A model generated the notes under the pieces. It saw nothing but the letters and a program-made list of their open reading frames with translations, was not told the DNA's origin and ran no database searches. DNA of 64,000 bases from Dendrobium chrysotoxum (taxonomy: Eukaryota > Streptophyta > Magnoliopsida > Asparagales > Orchidaceae), in contig CM034312.1 of the NCBI GenBank assembly GCA_019925795.1, positions 87,609,528 through 87,673,527 on the forward strand, written 5' to 3'. Positions 49,301 through 58,451 of the stretch are shown one piece after another; positions within the stretch are counted from its first letter, which is position 1; each line of letters opens with the position of its first letter. A program made the position numbers and the translations under genes.

Positions 49301-52300
49301 TGTTGGACGAAATTGTCAGGAGGTTGACGACTCTAGAATCAGCAGTTAAGTTTAGGGCCTAGGCAAGATTAGTGATGCTGAAGGGGAGGCTGATGTTGCG
49401 GGTGATGCCAGTGTGACAGAAGAGATCGCCTCTCTAAAAGAGCAGGTGGTAGCCATGTGGAGCAGCATGGGCTCGATGGAGGCCAAATTGCGATCATTAC
49501 TTAGCCAAACTAAGCAGGAGGATTTTTACTAGGGTGCTCAGTTCATCATGGAATATCTTGATCGGATGCGTGGACTGGCACCGAGTATGGAGAAGGATCC
49601 CGTACTGGAGCGCACCCAATGCAGCTACCATACTAGTTGATTTTTTTAATGGTTGCATTTATATACGAGGTCGGATGTGTTGGTCTATGTATGAATAAAA
49701 TTTTCGATTCCTGAGAATATTCCATGAGAATTGAAATTCAAAAGTCAGTATGTCGAATAGAACGAAGCGGTTGACATGCCACAGATTCTGAGAGTGGCTA
49801 CAAAGACTGCTGGGAAGGAGTACATTATGACTCTCCGAATCCCATAATAATGAGAGAGAAGGGTGAGATCTTCCTGTATTAATTTTGATTTGAGATGTCT
49901 TGAAATCTCTTGCAATGAGTTCTCAACTATAAATAGAACCGATAGGACCCTAAGGGTAGATCTGTACTTTATTTCTTCTATTTTCTTTGAAACCAGGATG
50001 TCTGGACTATGCAAATGCGCGAGCAAATTTTTTTATTAAAAGAACTTTGCCGATTAGGTCTTTAAGGTCTTGTATTTATCTCATGAGGGCTTCTCTGTTT
50101 GAGCGGCGGCAAAGGGCGAGCGAATCAACTCGTCGTTCGATAGGAGCTGGTCATTCCTGTCGATCATTTGGTGCTAGGGTTGCGATACCCTTTGTGCATA
50201 GAGATGGAGGAAATTTTGAACTTCTATGGGGCAGTTCCCACCAAATTGTTGCCAAATTTTGTAGCGGAAGTGATTTCTTTCGCTTCATGGCTACGAGAGC
50301 GTGGCTTGTAATAGTCGTTGAACTATTTAGGCATGTCTTCACGACGAAGGCATCCTAAGAATGTTTCATCCATGTCTCGCACTCGGCAGGTTGGAAAACA
50401 AAGTTCGTAGTGGTTATCAATCCTTTCGGGTGGAGAATGTGGACTGTTGTTGCAAAAGAGGTTGGCTCTTCCAGAACTTTCTACATTAGAGAGAGCAGTG
50501 CTAGCGACGATGAAGAATGAACCATTGGTGGTTCTGTGTCAAGTAGCTTATTAGAGTGTCTTCAAGACTTTTTACGATGAATAACTTGTTTTTGCACTAG
50601 TGTAATAATGCTTCTATGGGATTCTAATCTTTTACTTGTCTCTAGTAAGAAATGTTGCGGGTTGCACATTTCTGTGGAGCATAGCACCGTTATCTAATGC
50701 AGCGATGACGCCTATAGGCCAAGAGAGGGACCTTCTTTGGCCATGGAAACGACTCGTTAGGAAGTTCTTTCGAGGAAACAAATGGATGCTGGAGCTGGTC
50801 TGAGTTTCAGGGTGCCGGTGGCCAAGAAATCACAGGCGCCTAAGAAGCAGAAAGATCCTACCCCGCCTTCGAGGAGGGAGGATGTTGCAGAGCCCTCCAA
50901 GGATGAGGTGTTGATTGTTGACTCATTCGTAAGGGAGGTGAAAGTTCGTGCAGGTTGTTAGACCTAGTAAAACTGTCCCAAGGCTAACCAAAAAGGTGAT
51001 AAATTAGTAATTTAAAAAAAAAACTCTTGGTATTTTAGAAAACCAATTTAAAATTTTTATTACAATGATAAATTTTCTCAAAATAATTTTTCAACCACAA
51101 AAAATAAAAAATGCAAAAAATAAAACCGCGATAAAAGAAAGTAAAGAACAGAAGACACCAAATTTTATAGTGGTTCGGTCCAACAAGACCTACGTCTACT
51201 CCATGGAGACTCCTCTAGGTATTGCACTAAATACTAGTGACTCTCTTTTTGCCCCCACAGTAAGATGGAGAAGCCCTTACAAAAATCTCTCTTCTACCAA
51301 CCCAGTGCGGCAAAGAATCGTCGTCCATTTTCACCCTCCTGATGAAGGCAGAGAACCTTCGTCCTTTTTCACCTTCCTGGTGAAGGCAGAGAATCTGACG
51401 TCCTTTTTCACCCTCCTGGTGAAGGCAGAGAACCTGACGTCCTTTTTCACCCTCCTGGTGATGACAGAGAACCCGATCTCCTTTGAAAATCTCCTTTCAA
51501 GAGGCTTCAAGAAAGTATGGAAGAACTTTGAAGAACAAGCAAGAGATCCTCACCGTTGGGCAACCTTGTGAATCCCTCACAAATCCCTCTCACAAGATCT
51601 CTCACTCTCCAATTCTAAAACACTCTCCCTAACATTCTCCAAGTCCACTCTCAAAAGAAATTCGCAGTCAGATCCATTAATGTCAGTTTTTAGGACACTT
51701 ATATATGAAAGACAAGAAAAATCGTCCAGAAAACTAAAAATTTTAAGTTGAATGTACTTGGATCGTACAGTACAATCGCACTTCGTACGTACGAATAGTT
51801 CAAAAATCCATGTACGATTTTGTACGAACATGATTTCATACTCTGTCAGTCATATGTACGAACTGACTTCGTACTGTACGAACTGTTCAAAAATGAACTT
51901 ATTCGCCTGGTACGCTCGTGTACGAACCTCATTTCATACTATGGTCGTCGTCTGTACGAACCCAACATCGTACAGTATGAACTGTTAAATCAAATCATGC
52001 TTCGTCTGTACGAACATGGACGATCCTATTTCGTACTCTGGACGTCGTCTGTACGAATTCAATTTGTGCAGTACGAACAGTTCAAAAGATTTACCTGTTC
52101 GTATGGGACGAACTGGTACGCACCCATTTTGTACTTTGAGCTTCGTCTGTACGAACTCCATATCGTACAGTACGATCAGTTCATAAAATGGTGAGTTTGT
52201 TCGCGACGAACTGGTACGTATCCATTTTGTACTCTGGACGTCATCTGCACGAATCCAACTTCATACAGTACGAACAATTCAAATAGTTCGAAATTTCCAA

Positions 52301-55300
52301 GGCATGATTCGATTAACTTTGTATTGGAGGAACTTTCATGACAAATCGTCCAATACGATTCAAGAATCGTACTGTACGATTAATTTTTTTTAAAAAAATT
52401 GACTCACTCCCCCAGTGTGTGTGTGCACGGTTACCCAATTACAATCACACTCTCTCAGATTTAAGAAAAATAGAAAAAGTATAGACTTCAATTACAAGAA
52501 ACCCTAATCTAATATGTCTTGAAGTCTTTGGCAGTCTAGAGTATGACTTCCCTGAAATGTTAGTACACACAAATAACACAAACAAAATATATCCAATATA
52601 TGTTGGGAGAAACAGTAATTAACACAATAATATTTTGGTATCATCAAAAACTCACATGATATAAAAACATAATTTTGAAAACTAAGTTGCAACAATCTCA
52701 TATAAAAACATAGTTTTAAAAACTAAGTTGCAACAGGAGGATGAGATAGCTGTTGCGGCCCTTTAGAAAGAGCTGGTTGAAGGTGCAGAAGCCTCTAGGG
52801 ACTCCAAAGTTTACTTGACGTCTGATGGCGATAAGTCCCGCTCTCTGGCGAGAAGGGAGAGTTTGCAGGTGAGAACCAGGGTGTTAAACTAGAGTCGAGC
52901 TGGTCTTCGACAATGGAAGCATCATCCATAACCCCTTTTTGGAGCGGTATATCTCAGAGTTGGATCCGCGCAACCTGATTGTTCATTTATGAACTCGCTG
53001 GCGGATACATGGCAGAAAGTGTATATCTTGGGCCATCGATTATGCGGTTGGACGCCAAATTGGGGCGATTGGAGGCAGCGAAAAAGTATGCCAAGTTCAC
53101 TCTTTCTAAAGAGGAAAAAAACCATTGTGAGACAGTGAACAGGGTGAATTGGCTAAAGAGAGAGATGGCCCAAATTTAGGAACTACACAGGTTTGAGTTG
53201 GAGTCGGAAAGAGCCGAAGCCGCATCAATCGTGGAGGCCAAGGATCAGGCAGAGGCAACAGCTATTGATTATGTCGTGGTCATCAAGGCCAAAGAACAGG
53301 TTGAGGCGACCATTGCCAAATTGACTGTAAAGTTGAATGAAGTGCCTCGTAGTGTTAGTGGCGAAGAGCTCGAGAGTAGGTTGGGTGATAGTTTGTAAGA
53401 ATCGGGCTTGGCCGGTTCAATTAAGCTGGGCCCTAACTAAAGCGAACGAAGCAGAACCGAACGGGCGAGCAATAGTGAGCAATGAGCGAGTGCAGGCATA
53501 GTAGGTGGGTTCGGATATTGCGAATGAGCGAGAAAACACGTTTGAATGTGAAAAGCAACGACTCCTCGTGGGAGATAGCTCCGATTCGATCACTCCAGTG
53601 AACCATACGAATCAAGGAAGTTCAGAATGAGAAGAGGTAGCGATAGAGAAGAAAGAAAAGGAAAATTTGTGAGAAAGAAAAGAATTTGGATAAGGAAGAG
53701 AATATGGTGCTTGTAAAGAGTTTATTTTCTTTCTCCATTGCTAGAATAGGTAAGTAATTTATTACTTTATTATTTCTTAGGTGAAGGCGAAAGTCTGGGA
53801 AAAGAGAAGGAAATTTGGAAGAAAGATCACGAAGGTATCTTAAACTAATTTAATTTAAATTAAGAATAGTTAACTTTCAATAATTTTTAGAAATTAACTA
53901 TCGATTGATTTAAATTCTTGTATAAGATATGTTCGTTTATTTAATTTAGATAAGTTGAATGCAGTAAAGAAGAAAAATGAAGAGTATTCAACCACTTCCT
54001 TATTTGGTGAAAGGTCATTTATTTTATTTTATTTTAAAAGAGAGAAATTTAATGTTTTGTATATAGAATTGAGATTTTAGAATTCATATAGGTGATGAAA
54101 TATTTGATTCGACCAAAAGGAAGATCAATTGATTGAATGAATTGACTATTGAGCTGAGATAAAGTGCCGATTTCCAACCAGAGTTCTAAGAAGTGAATAG
54201 GTAAGAGGTACTTAAATGTTAATGCAAAAGTAATTCAAATTTAATGAAAAATATAGTTTAAGGTAGCTGTATATATTCATATAATTGTGTATGTGATTTT
54301 AGGTTGCATTAAGGAAGGCTATTCCAAAGATCAAGAATTTGAAATGATCTATATACATAAAAGAAATCAAAGTGGGTAATTACAATTATTTTATAGCAAT
54401 TACAATTTTCTTTTATTTTTATTGCAATTATTGTATGTTATAGCATTATATTGATTGAATGTTTAATGTATAAAAGGAATCAATTAAGAAGAATAAAGTG
54501 GATGATTATGCTAGTTATAGTAATTCTATTTTCTTCATTATATTGCTATTATTAAACATTATAACATGCCCACATACTTAATATAATTAAATATTTAATA
54601 TGCAATAAATTTGAGAATGCTGAATAATTGAAGATTATAAAATAATATATATATATATTTAATTATCCTTATAGATTAATATGACATGTGATGAAAAATT
54701 GAAATAAACTAAAAGAATATTTATATGAAAATAAAAGTATTAAAAGAAGGAAAATGTACATACATGTAAATACAGGAGTTCATCCTCTTATGATATTAGT
54801 TGGGGATGCAACATACACATGCATGTTAAATGAAAAAGAAATGAAAATAAAAATTGTTGTACCTTAATTGGTACAAAATCTTAAACGGTGCTCCTGTACC
54901 AAATGAAAAGGAAAAATGAATAAATGAAAATAAAAAATAAATAAATGAAATGAAAAAAATCTAAGTTAATTGAAAGACTTATAATAAAAATCTACTGCAT
55001 ATGAAATATTATGAATATGTTACTGCAAATGAAATGTAATGAATATGTTAACTATACGAGAAAGACAAATAAACTTGATTACTTTTATGTATATTAAACT
55101 ATTATATTATAAGCTGTGACTATCCATTGAGTTTCTATGTAAACTCAAACTGATAGAAATTTCAAGTGAATCTTTTGAAAAATAAAATGACTGAAAGAGA
55201 ATCGAATGAAAACAAGTAAAATATGGTTTATGTATATGTTAAAACTTATAAATTTGTTAGTGGCTCTTTAATTTATGTGGGATGTTAGTTTGTTAACTGT

Positions 55301-58300
55301 TTATGTATTTGGAAAAAATATATTAACCATTTGACCGTCTTTTCCTGTCTCGTTAATTTGAGTATCCATGCTAGATCATGATAAAAGTGGAATCAAAGAC
55401 CAAATAAAATATGAATCATATTAAAAGAGCCTGTAGGTTGATTATTGAGTTTAAGAAAGTTGATCTGATATAAAATTATGAAATTTTACAATATATATTT
55501 TACTTTAAGACTCAGAAGGATTCTAAAGAAGATGTGGAAAGAGCTATGCCAAATATTGTTGTCAATACTAATACATTGACTCAGATGATGACAACAATCA
55601 CTCAATTAATTTAGGACTCAAGAACTCAATCATCAGGAAGTGGTGGTAGCAGTAGCATGTCTATGAATATGCATTTAAAGTTATTTTAGGATATGAGACC
55701 GTCATTATTTAAAGTAGTATAATGACCAATTGAAGCAGAAAATTGGTTATTACGGATTGAGAGGATATTAGAGGGGATGATCTATCTAGATGAAAAAAAG
55801 ATTTCATTGGCGACATTTGTACTTCATGGCGAGGCTGAAAGGTGGTGGAAGGGTCAACACAAGGATAAGTTTGGAGGGATGCCTAAATGAGATGAGTTTA
55901 CTTGGGTGTTTAGAGTGTTTATGTATTTGGAAAAAATATATTAACCATTTGACCGTCTTTTTCTATCTCGTTAATTTGAGTATCCAAGCTAGATCGTGAT
56001 AAAAGTGGAATCAAAGACCAAATAAAATATGAATCATATTAAAAGGGCCAGTAGGTTGATTATTGAGTTTAAGAAAGTTGATCTGATATAAAATTATGAA
56101 ATTTTACAATATATATTATACTTTACTTTAAGACTCAGAAGGATTCTAAAGAAGATATGGAAAGAGCTATGCCAAATATTGCTGTCAATACTAATACATT
56201 AACTCAGATGATGACAACAATCACTCAATTAATTCAGGACTCAAGAACTCAGTCATCAGGAAGTGGTGGTAGCAGTAGCATGTCTATGAATATGTATTTA
56301 AAGTTATTTCAGGATATGAGACCGTCATTATTTAAAGGAGTATAATGACCAATTGAAGCAGAAAATTGGTTATTATGGATTGAGAGGATATTAGAGGGGA
56401 TGATCTATCTAGACGAAAAAAAGATTTCATTGGCGACATTTGTACTTCATGGCGAGGCTGAAAGATGGTGGAAGGGTCAACACCAGGATAAGTTTGGAGG
56501 GATGCCTAAATGAGATGAGTTTACTTAGGTGTTTAGAGATTGGTTTGTGCCTCTTTCTGCAAGGAGGCAAATGCATGATAAATTTATAAGGCTAGTGCAA
56601 GGAGGCAGATTAGTAATACAATATGAAGCTGAATTCACTATCTTATGCAGATATGCCTCTTACTTAGTTCATATTGCAAAAGAAAAATGTCATCGATTTT
56701 TATCTGGATTAAAAGATGCTATAAGATAGCCTCTTATTCCTATAGGGATTAAAGATTATTCTATTTTGGTGGTGAGAGTTAGAAGGATTAAGATGGATAT
56801 ACAAAATACCCAAAGGGGGCATACATTCCAGAAAAGAAAAAAAATGTAGATGTTATGGGGGCTTCACAGGATTCCTAAGCTAAATTTATTTCACAATCTA
56901 AAAATTCTAATTGGAAGAAGGCAAAATCTAGTAGCAGTGGTAGTTAGATGAGCTTGAATACCTCCAGTAAATGTGAAAAGCAGCACAACGGTGAATGTAT
57001 TTCTGGGACAAATACTTGCTTTTGGTGTCATCAACTTGGACATATAGCCAAGAACTGCCCTACTCTTGGGTAAAACTTATCATGGGAATCAAAAACGAAT
57101 GTTGGATCATCTCAGAGAAATGTTGGCAGACCAAGGATGATAGAATCAGTTGCTTTCACTCTAGGGTCAAATCAAAGTAGACCAAATACCCAGCCTAGAA
57201 TATATGCATTATCTTAATAGGTTGTTAAGGATTCACCTGATGTGATTATATGTAGACAAAAGTTTAAAATAATAACCACAAAAACCAATAGGAGTGATGG
57301 AATTGCAGGATTTTAAAGTCCACATTAATGTATTTGTAGAATTTTAAAGTCCGCATTAAATAGAATCTATTCCGCTAAAAATTTAAATTCTTCTACTTCT
57401 TAGTAGTTCTTTTGAATCTATGGCATTTTTAGTGCTAGAATAATCCAAAGTTCTTGTGTAGTGCACAACATATCTGAATAGTTGTTCTATTTAATCAAAA
57501 TAAAAAAGAAAAATTCAAAAATAAACAATACCCTAATAACATTAAGTTAGCTTACTAAATGTCATTACATTTCTGACAATTCTTCACCAGATAAATTTGT
57601 ACATCTATTGTTTTATTTTATCAGCAGTAAAAGCGGCTAAATTATGTCTATTGCCTTATTTTATTGGGAAATGCTATGGTGCACTCAGAAATCGATAACT
57701 AACTCCCAAAGATAACATAAAATGATATTCAAGCGGCCCATAAAATTTTCAAAATGTAAATTTGAAAGCAAGGTTATTTTTGTCAATAACTGTTAAAATC
57801 GACACACAAATAGATTTATAGGTATATTTTATCATTAGCCATCAGTTTTCATACCACTTACGTTCATTTTCCAGCACGTATCTCCACTGGTAAGCAATTC
57901 CCTCATCAGCTTCCTTAGAGGCAACAGAGGTAAACACCAGTAGTCTATAGTTCTTCTCCGCCATCTCTGTAATAGTTGGCCAGTCCTTGCCATTTGTCGG
58001 CATCTCCGCCAATGGATACAAATACTTCATCAAATCTGCATTAGTGAACAAGCTACTCAAACCTTTTGGAGTGCGGACATAGTCTTCTATAAAAATGGTC
58101 ACAATCTCCGTTGGGTTATCAGTCAGGAATGCCTCCACCTCCTTTAGAGTGTTGATTGCAGGTTCCTGGTATGCATGGATTAAGACATTATTAAGATGGC
58201 CTGTGCTTGCTCTATTGAGCTTTCCACTTATCTAACTTGTAAAGGAGGAAGTTAGACACAATCAATTGAAGTTATTCCAGCGACTACCTTATCTATCGAG

Positions 58301-58451
58301 ATAAGGGTGCAAAGAAGCATCAAGAAGAAAAGACAGGAGTTCAGATGCTCACAAAAGCAGTGAAGTTATAGCATTGCCCCTGAAATGAATGGCAAAGCCA
58401 GATATCACCTTCAAAGTCATACATATCCAGCATCAGCCCTCTCACTCCATT
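31142..58451 (-). CDS. PI-PLC X-domain-like phosphodiesterase, 5'-incomplete (5 exons)
   Basis: CDS = complement(join(31142..31339, 46329..46415, 46491..46714, 57862..58165, 58353..58451)), 912 nt including the stop (303 aa of the C-terminal part). All junctions are GT-AG and in phase. The order of motifs (NGVRGLMLDMYDF, WLCHSF, EVEAFL..NPTEIVTI.IEDYV, CPNR.ESQPL, DACKEHS, MPNFLSVNFY, GVFDILDRMNG) matches the plant family of At5g67130. The His of WLCHS corresponds to the second catalytic His of PI-PLC X domains; the first (in the THN motif) belongs to an upstream exon I could not find. The extreme C-terminus is hydrophobic (FYCSMISILSLVGMI) after a Ser/Gly-rich stretch, as expected for a GPI-anchor signal, so the product is probably at the cell surface. 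The exact substrate is not known from sequence. Confidence 0.9.
31340..33019. other. PLC-like intron (15 kb), 3' part: no intact element
   Basis: AT-rich. Around 31860-32000, 'gcctaagg'-type words ('cctatgcatgccttaaaaataagg', 'gcgcacctaagcg') resemble a short dispersed repeat of unknown class. The rest has no recognisable motif. Confidence 0.4.
33020..33900 (+). repeat. Dispersed repeat family B, copy 1
   Basis: Collinear with 58965-59830. Shared blocks include GGCTCC.AAAATT.ACGCC, GGCAGATTGGGTTTT, TTATGATCTGAGTT, the GCGCAA(A/G)CCCCTA core, and 'catcatgatccct' with 'gtctacttagt'. It also shares the GCGCAA core with family A. Probably the LTR or untranslated part of a retroelement, but the ends were not determined. 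Confidence 0.7.
33901..36740. repeat. Degenerate repeat-like region with recurring CTTGTAGGC-type words
   Basis: Between about 34.4 and 36.5 kb, words such as GCTTGTAGGC, GCTTACAGGC, GCTTGCAGG and TTGCAAGCT recur every 60-120 bases with TGTATTTGC-like spacers. At 34430-34800, ATG- and CATGTA-rich DNA precedes this. I see no exact period and no coding sequence. It is probably a very old tandem array or a retroelement leader. Confidence 0.4.
36745..36990 (+). repeat. Short tandem repeat, 62-69-bp spacing, four copies
   Basis: CCACCACGTCAGAGAAAGAC (36745), CCACCCTGCCAGAGAAAGG (36809), CCACGCTAAGAAAAATGTGC (36879) and CCACGCAAGAAAAAAACGTGC (36944) are versions of one block, each followed by GTGC(G/A) and a variable spacer. 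Confidence 0.7.
37197..37300 (+). repeat. (AAT)n and (GA)n microsatellites
   Basis: Interrupted AAT/ATT repeats up to about 37250, then GA-rich repeats ending in an (AG)n run near 37290. Confidence 0.92.
37301..38280. other. GC-richer segment ending in a hAT-like terminal sequence
   Basis: An uninterrupted G run of about 19 occurs at 37562-37580. The segment ends with AGCTCA-rich DNA and TTTGCACCCCTAG at about 38261-38273, the usual right end of a plant hAT MITE. No matching TAGGGGTGCAAA left end is visible, so the element is truncated or rearranged. Open frames here (for example 37816-38154 minus) have no recognisable similarity. Confidence 0.4.
38600..39765 (+). mobile_element. 5'-truncated RTE-type LINE (reverse transcriptase and 3' tail)
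   Basis: The frame 38605-38931 begins inside the reverse transcriptase (MPGRSTMKAIHLLRSLMEKY, HMIFIDLEKEYDKV, VGLHQGSALSPYLF). A frameshift near 38905 moves the reading to FALVMDILTRHLQKD and CMLFVDDILLVD, with the catalytic Asp-Asp pair intact (VDD where FADD is usual). Later stops interrupt ISKTEYI, FGHIKR and RGRPKK. The 3' end carries CGCCACGTAGTGGGATAA and a (TTG)n-like tail at 39740-39763, characteristic of plant RTE LINEs. It is dead. It lies antisense in the long intron of the PLC-like gene. Confidence 0.88.
39766..40209. other. Spacer in the PLC-like intron, possible LTR tail
   Basis: A/T-rich with 'gcactaggaggggcatataag' near 40035, which includes a TATA-like word. It precedes the gypsy remnant and may be its LTR or leader, but no boundaries are visible. 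Confidence 0.3.
40210..42895 (+). mobile_element. Decayed Ty3/gypsy pol (RT, RNase H, integrase remnants)
   Basis: Fragments appear in the right order and strand, in changing frames. An N-terminal piece (DFTLDEMPDNLSALRIIQHA, near 40249) is followed by an RT approach (CATPTLLTPKKDDM, near 40433), a primer-grip/connection region near 40920-41060, RNase H (FEVTCNAFRISIGG near 41156; YLTYDREFYTI near 41258), a connection (LKHKLGVKNKPVDALFRV near 41450) and an integrase C-terminal part (TSPFKMIYGYNPRQLIDVVN near 42507). Many stops make it a pseudogene. A LINE fragment is nested inside it. Confidence 0.82.
41611..41756 (+). mobile_element. Nested RTE LINE 3' fragment with 17-bp target duplication
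   Basis: The 146-bp insertion matches the 3' end of the LINE at 39.6-39.76 kb (ATTAGAAATGATATTTTTTT, CCCCACGTAGTGAGATAAAG, TTG-rich tail). It is flanked by ACTTGGATAAGTTTTTG (41594-41610) and ACTTGGATAAGTTCTTG (41757-41773), 16 of 17 identical. Removing it restores the continuity of the gypsy sequence. The strong 5' truncation is typical of LINE insertion. Confidence 0.88.
42896..43189. other. Short spacer after the gypsy remnant
   Basis: Nothing recognised; it may contain the boundary to the following family A repeat. Confidence 0.3.
43190..44790. repeat. Dispersed repeat family A, copy 2
   Basis: Collinear with 4.2-6.0 kb (see that entry). As it directly follows the gypsy pol remnant, it could be that element's 3' untranslated region or LTR, which would make the copy at 4-6 kb a related solo fragment. 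This link is inference. Confidence 0.5.
44791..46328. other. PLC-like intron, 5' part: no element resolved
   Basis: AT-rich, no recognisable exon or transposon ends. The donor of the preceding exon is at 46328-46327 (minus strand GTTTGT). Confidence 0.45.
46329..46415 (-). CDS. PLC-like gene, exon RSDGRGVFDILDRMNG
   Basis: 87 nt, 29 codons, phase 0 at both ends. Acceptor TTGTTGCAG, donor AAG/GTTTGT. It encodes GVFDILDRMNG and LCGCP, the conserved piece that follows VNFY in this family. It is too short to stand out as an open frame and was found by searching for the expected motif. Confidence 0.92.
46491..46714 (-). CDS. PLC-like gene, exon CPNRRESQPL...MPNFLSVNFY
   Basis: Acceptor CTCTGCAG/CTGG, donor TTG/GTAATG. 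It encodes GDPGILPGSCPNRRESQPL, FLQNYFPT, DACKEHSSGLAEMV and MPNFLSVNFYL. The Cys residues (CPNR, DACKEH, DACYK) are family-typical for an extracellular domain. Separated from the next exon by a 75-bp intron. Confidence 0.95.
46715..48600. other. PLC-like intron (11.1 kb), 3' part: LTR-like segment
   Basis: AT-rich to about 47.6 kb, with A-rich purine runs. From 47.63 kb (TGTAGGATCCTG) to 48.5 kb the composition rises, with words such as GTCGGCAGCTGAGTAGTCC that look like an LTR. No second copy is present to fix the ends. Poly-A at 47884-47900. Confidence 0.35.
48675..48684 (+). promoter_or_regulatory. TATA-like box in an LTR-like segment
   Basis: CTATAAATACTGG lies upstream of a gag-like open region (48.70-49.6 kb) on the plus strand. 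A good TATA match in an LTR-like setting; the transcription start is not determined. Confidence 0.4.
48700..50956 (+). pseudogene. Retroelement-like decayed coding region, left part
   Basis: Broken plus-strand reading includes TPIVPVAGGMTWGFEDLKDE (near 49003), a Glu/Ala-rich stretch near 49390-49500 and KQMDAGAGLSFRVPVAKKSQ (near 50776). A second TATA-like word CTATAAATAGAACC is at 49929. Low-complexity, Lys/Glu-rich coding with coiled-coil tendency is typical of the gag-like proteins of some large plant LTR elements. No enzymatic domain is seen. The reading resumes at 52735, after an inserted element. Confidence 0.45.
51327..51483 (+). repeat. 39-bp tandem repeat, four copies
   Basis: Units read TTTTTCACC(C/T)TCCTGGTGAA, then GGCAGAGAACCTGACGTCC. 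As 39 is a multiple of three, the open frame 51065-51571 translates each as a 13-residue repeat (FFTLLVKAENLTS). The protein frame is probably accidental. Confidence 0.93.
51741..52310 (+). repeat. 97-98-bp minisatellite built from GTACGAAC words
   Basis: Landmark TACTCTG(G/T)(A/C) begins at 51839, 51937, 52034, 52132 and 52230, spacings 98, 97, 98, 98. Each unit holds CGTCTGTACGAA, CGTACAGTACGA and AGTTCA(A/T)AA, so every unit carries several GTAC palindromes and short inverted repeats. Units differ by about 15-25%, so the array is not new. Confidence 0.92.
52735..53620 (+). pseudogene. Retroelement-like decayed coding region, right part (coiled coil)
   Basis: Open pieces 52979-53179 and 53198-53398 read as Glu/Lys/Ala-rich helices (AKFTLSKEEKNHCETVNRV, ESERAEAASIVEAKDQAEA), separated by one TAG at 53177. 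Together they form an extended coiled coil as found in gag-like proteins of large plant retroelements. It joins the left part across the inserted LTR. Confidence 0.5.
53621..55298. other. AT-rich intronic DNA
   Basis: A/T-rich with an (AT)n tract near 54644-54658. No exon or transposon end recognised. Confidence 0.5.
55299..56540 (+). repeat. Tandem duplication of about 620 bp containing gag
   Basis: Copy 1 is 55299-55916 and copy 2 is 55917-56540. Both begin GTTTATGTATTTGGAAAAAA and end TTTACTT(G/A)GGTGTTTAGAG. Offsets are 618 at the start and 623 at the end because of small indels. Each holds the same gag beginning (about 55546 and 56169) and the ENWL..IERILEG and GEAERWWKGQ block. Differences are mostly C/T transitions. 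Confidence 0.93.
56157..57250 (+). pseudogene. Ty3/gypsy gag remnant with CCHC zinc knuckle
   Basis: The read-through order is NIAVNTNTLTQMMTTITQLI (56173), PIEAENWLLWIERILEGM (near 56351), GEAERWWKGQHQDKFGG (near 56454), the gag core DWFVPLSARRQMHDKFIRLV (near 56539), KCHRFLSGL, and the zinc knuckle CFWCHQLGHIAKNC at 57017-57058 (C-X2-C-X4-H-X4-C complete). It is followed by a trace of the gag-protease linker (near 57120-57200). Stops at 56342, 56512 and 56727 kill the frame. No protease or RT follows. Confidence 0.85.
57251..57861. other. 5' end of the 11-kb PLC-like intron
   Basis: No element is recognised. The minus-strand donor is GAAC/GTAAGT at 57861. Confidence 0.5.
57862..58165 (-). 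CDS. PLC-like gene, main catalytic-domain exon
   Basis: 304 nt. Acceptor CATACCAG/GAACCT, donor GAAC/GTAAGT. It encodes EPAINTLKEVEAFL, NPTEIVTIFIEDYVRTPKGL, YLYPLAEMPTNGKDWPTI, RLLVFTSVASKE and YQWRYVLENE. These are the best conserved motifs of the plant PI-PLC X-domain-like family. Adding EPAINTLKE upstream of the first in-frame GTG comes from the acceptor at 58166-58167. Confidence 0.96.
58353..58451 (-). CDS. PLC-like gene, exon with second catalytic His
   Basis: 99 nt, 33 codons, phase 0 at both ends. Acceptor GATTATAG/AATGGA, donor TTTT/GTGAGC. It encodes NGVRGLMLDMYDF and IWLCHSFQGQCYNFTAF. The His in WLCHS matches the second active-site His of PI-PLC X domains. No further upstream exon (with the THN motif and signal peptide) could be found up to 64000. 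Confidence 0.94.

Larger units (their letters stand above)
50957..52734. mobile_element. Inserted LTR-like element carrying two tandem arrays
   Basis: The gag-like sequence on either side is interrupted here. The insert starts (T)TGTTAGACCTAG and ends GTTGCAACA, that is TG...CA termini, with GCAGG on the left and ACAGG next to the right end as a possible target duplication. It contains TTTTATAGTGGTTCGGTCC (about 51164), a phrase common in Ty1-copia SIRE-type LTRs, and no long conserved coding region. A solo LTR of about 1.78 kb fits best. Confidence 0.5.

Noticed and set aside
51065..51571. 168-codon plus-strand frame as a gene
   Set aside because: It spans the 39-bp repeat inside an LTR-like insert. 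The length comes from a repeat unit that is a multiple of three; no domain is recognisable and no splice partner exists.
51820..52194. 124-codon plus-strand frame with YEL and RLYE repeats
   Set aside because: It is produced by the 98-bp minisatellite. As 98 is not a multiple of three, each unit is read in a different frame, so this is not a repeat protein.
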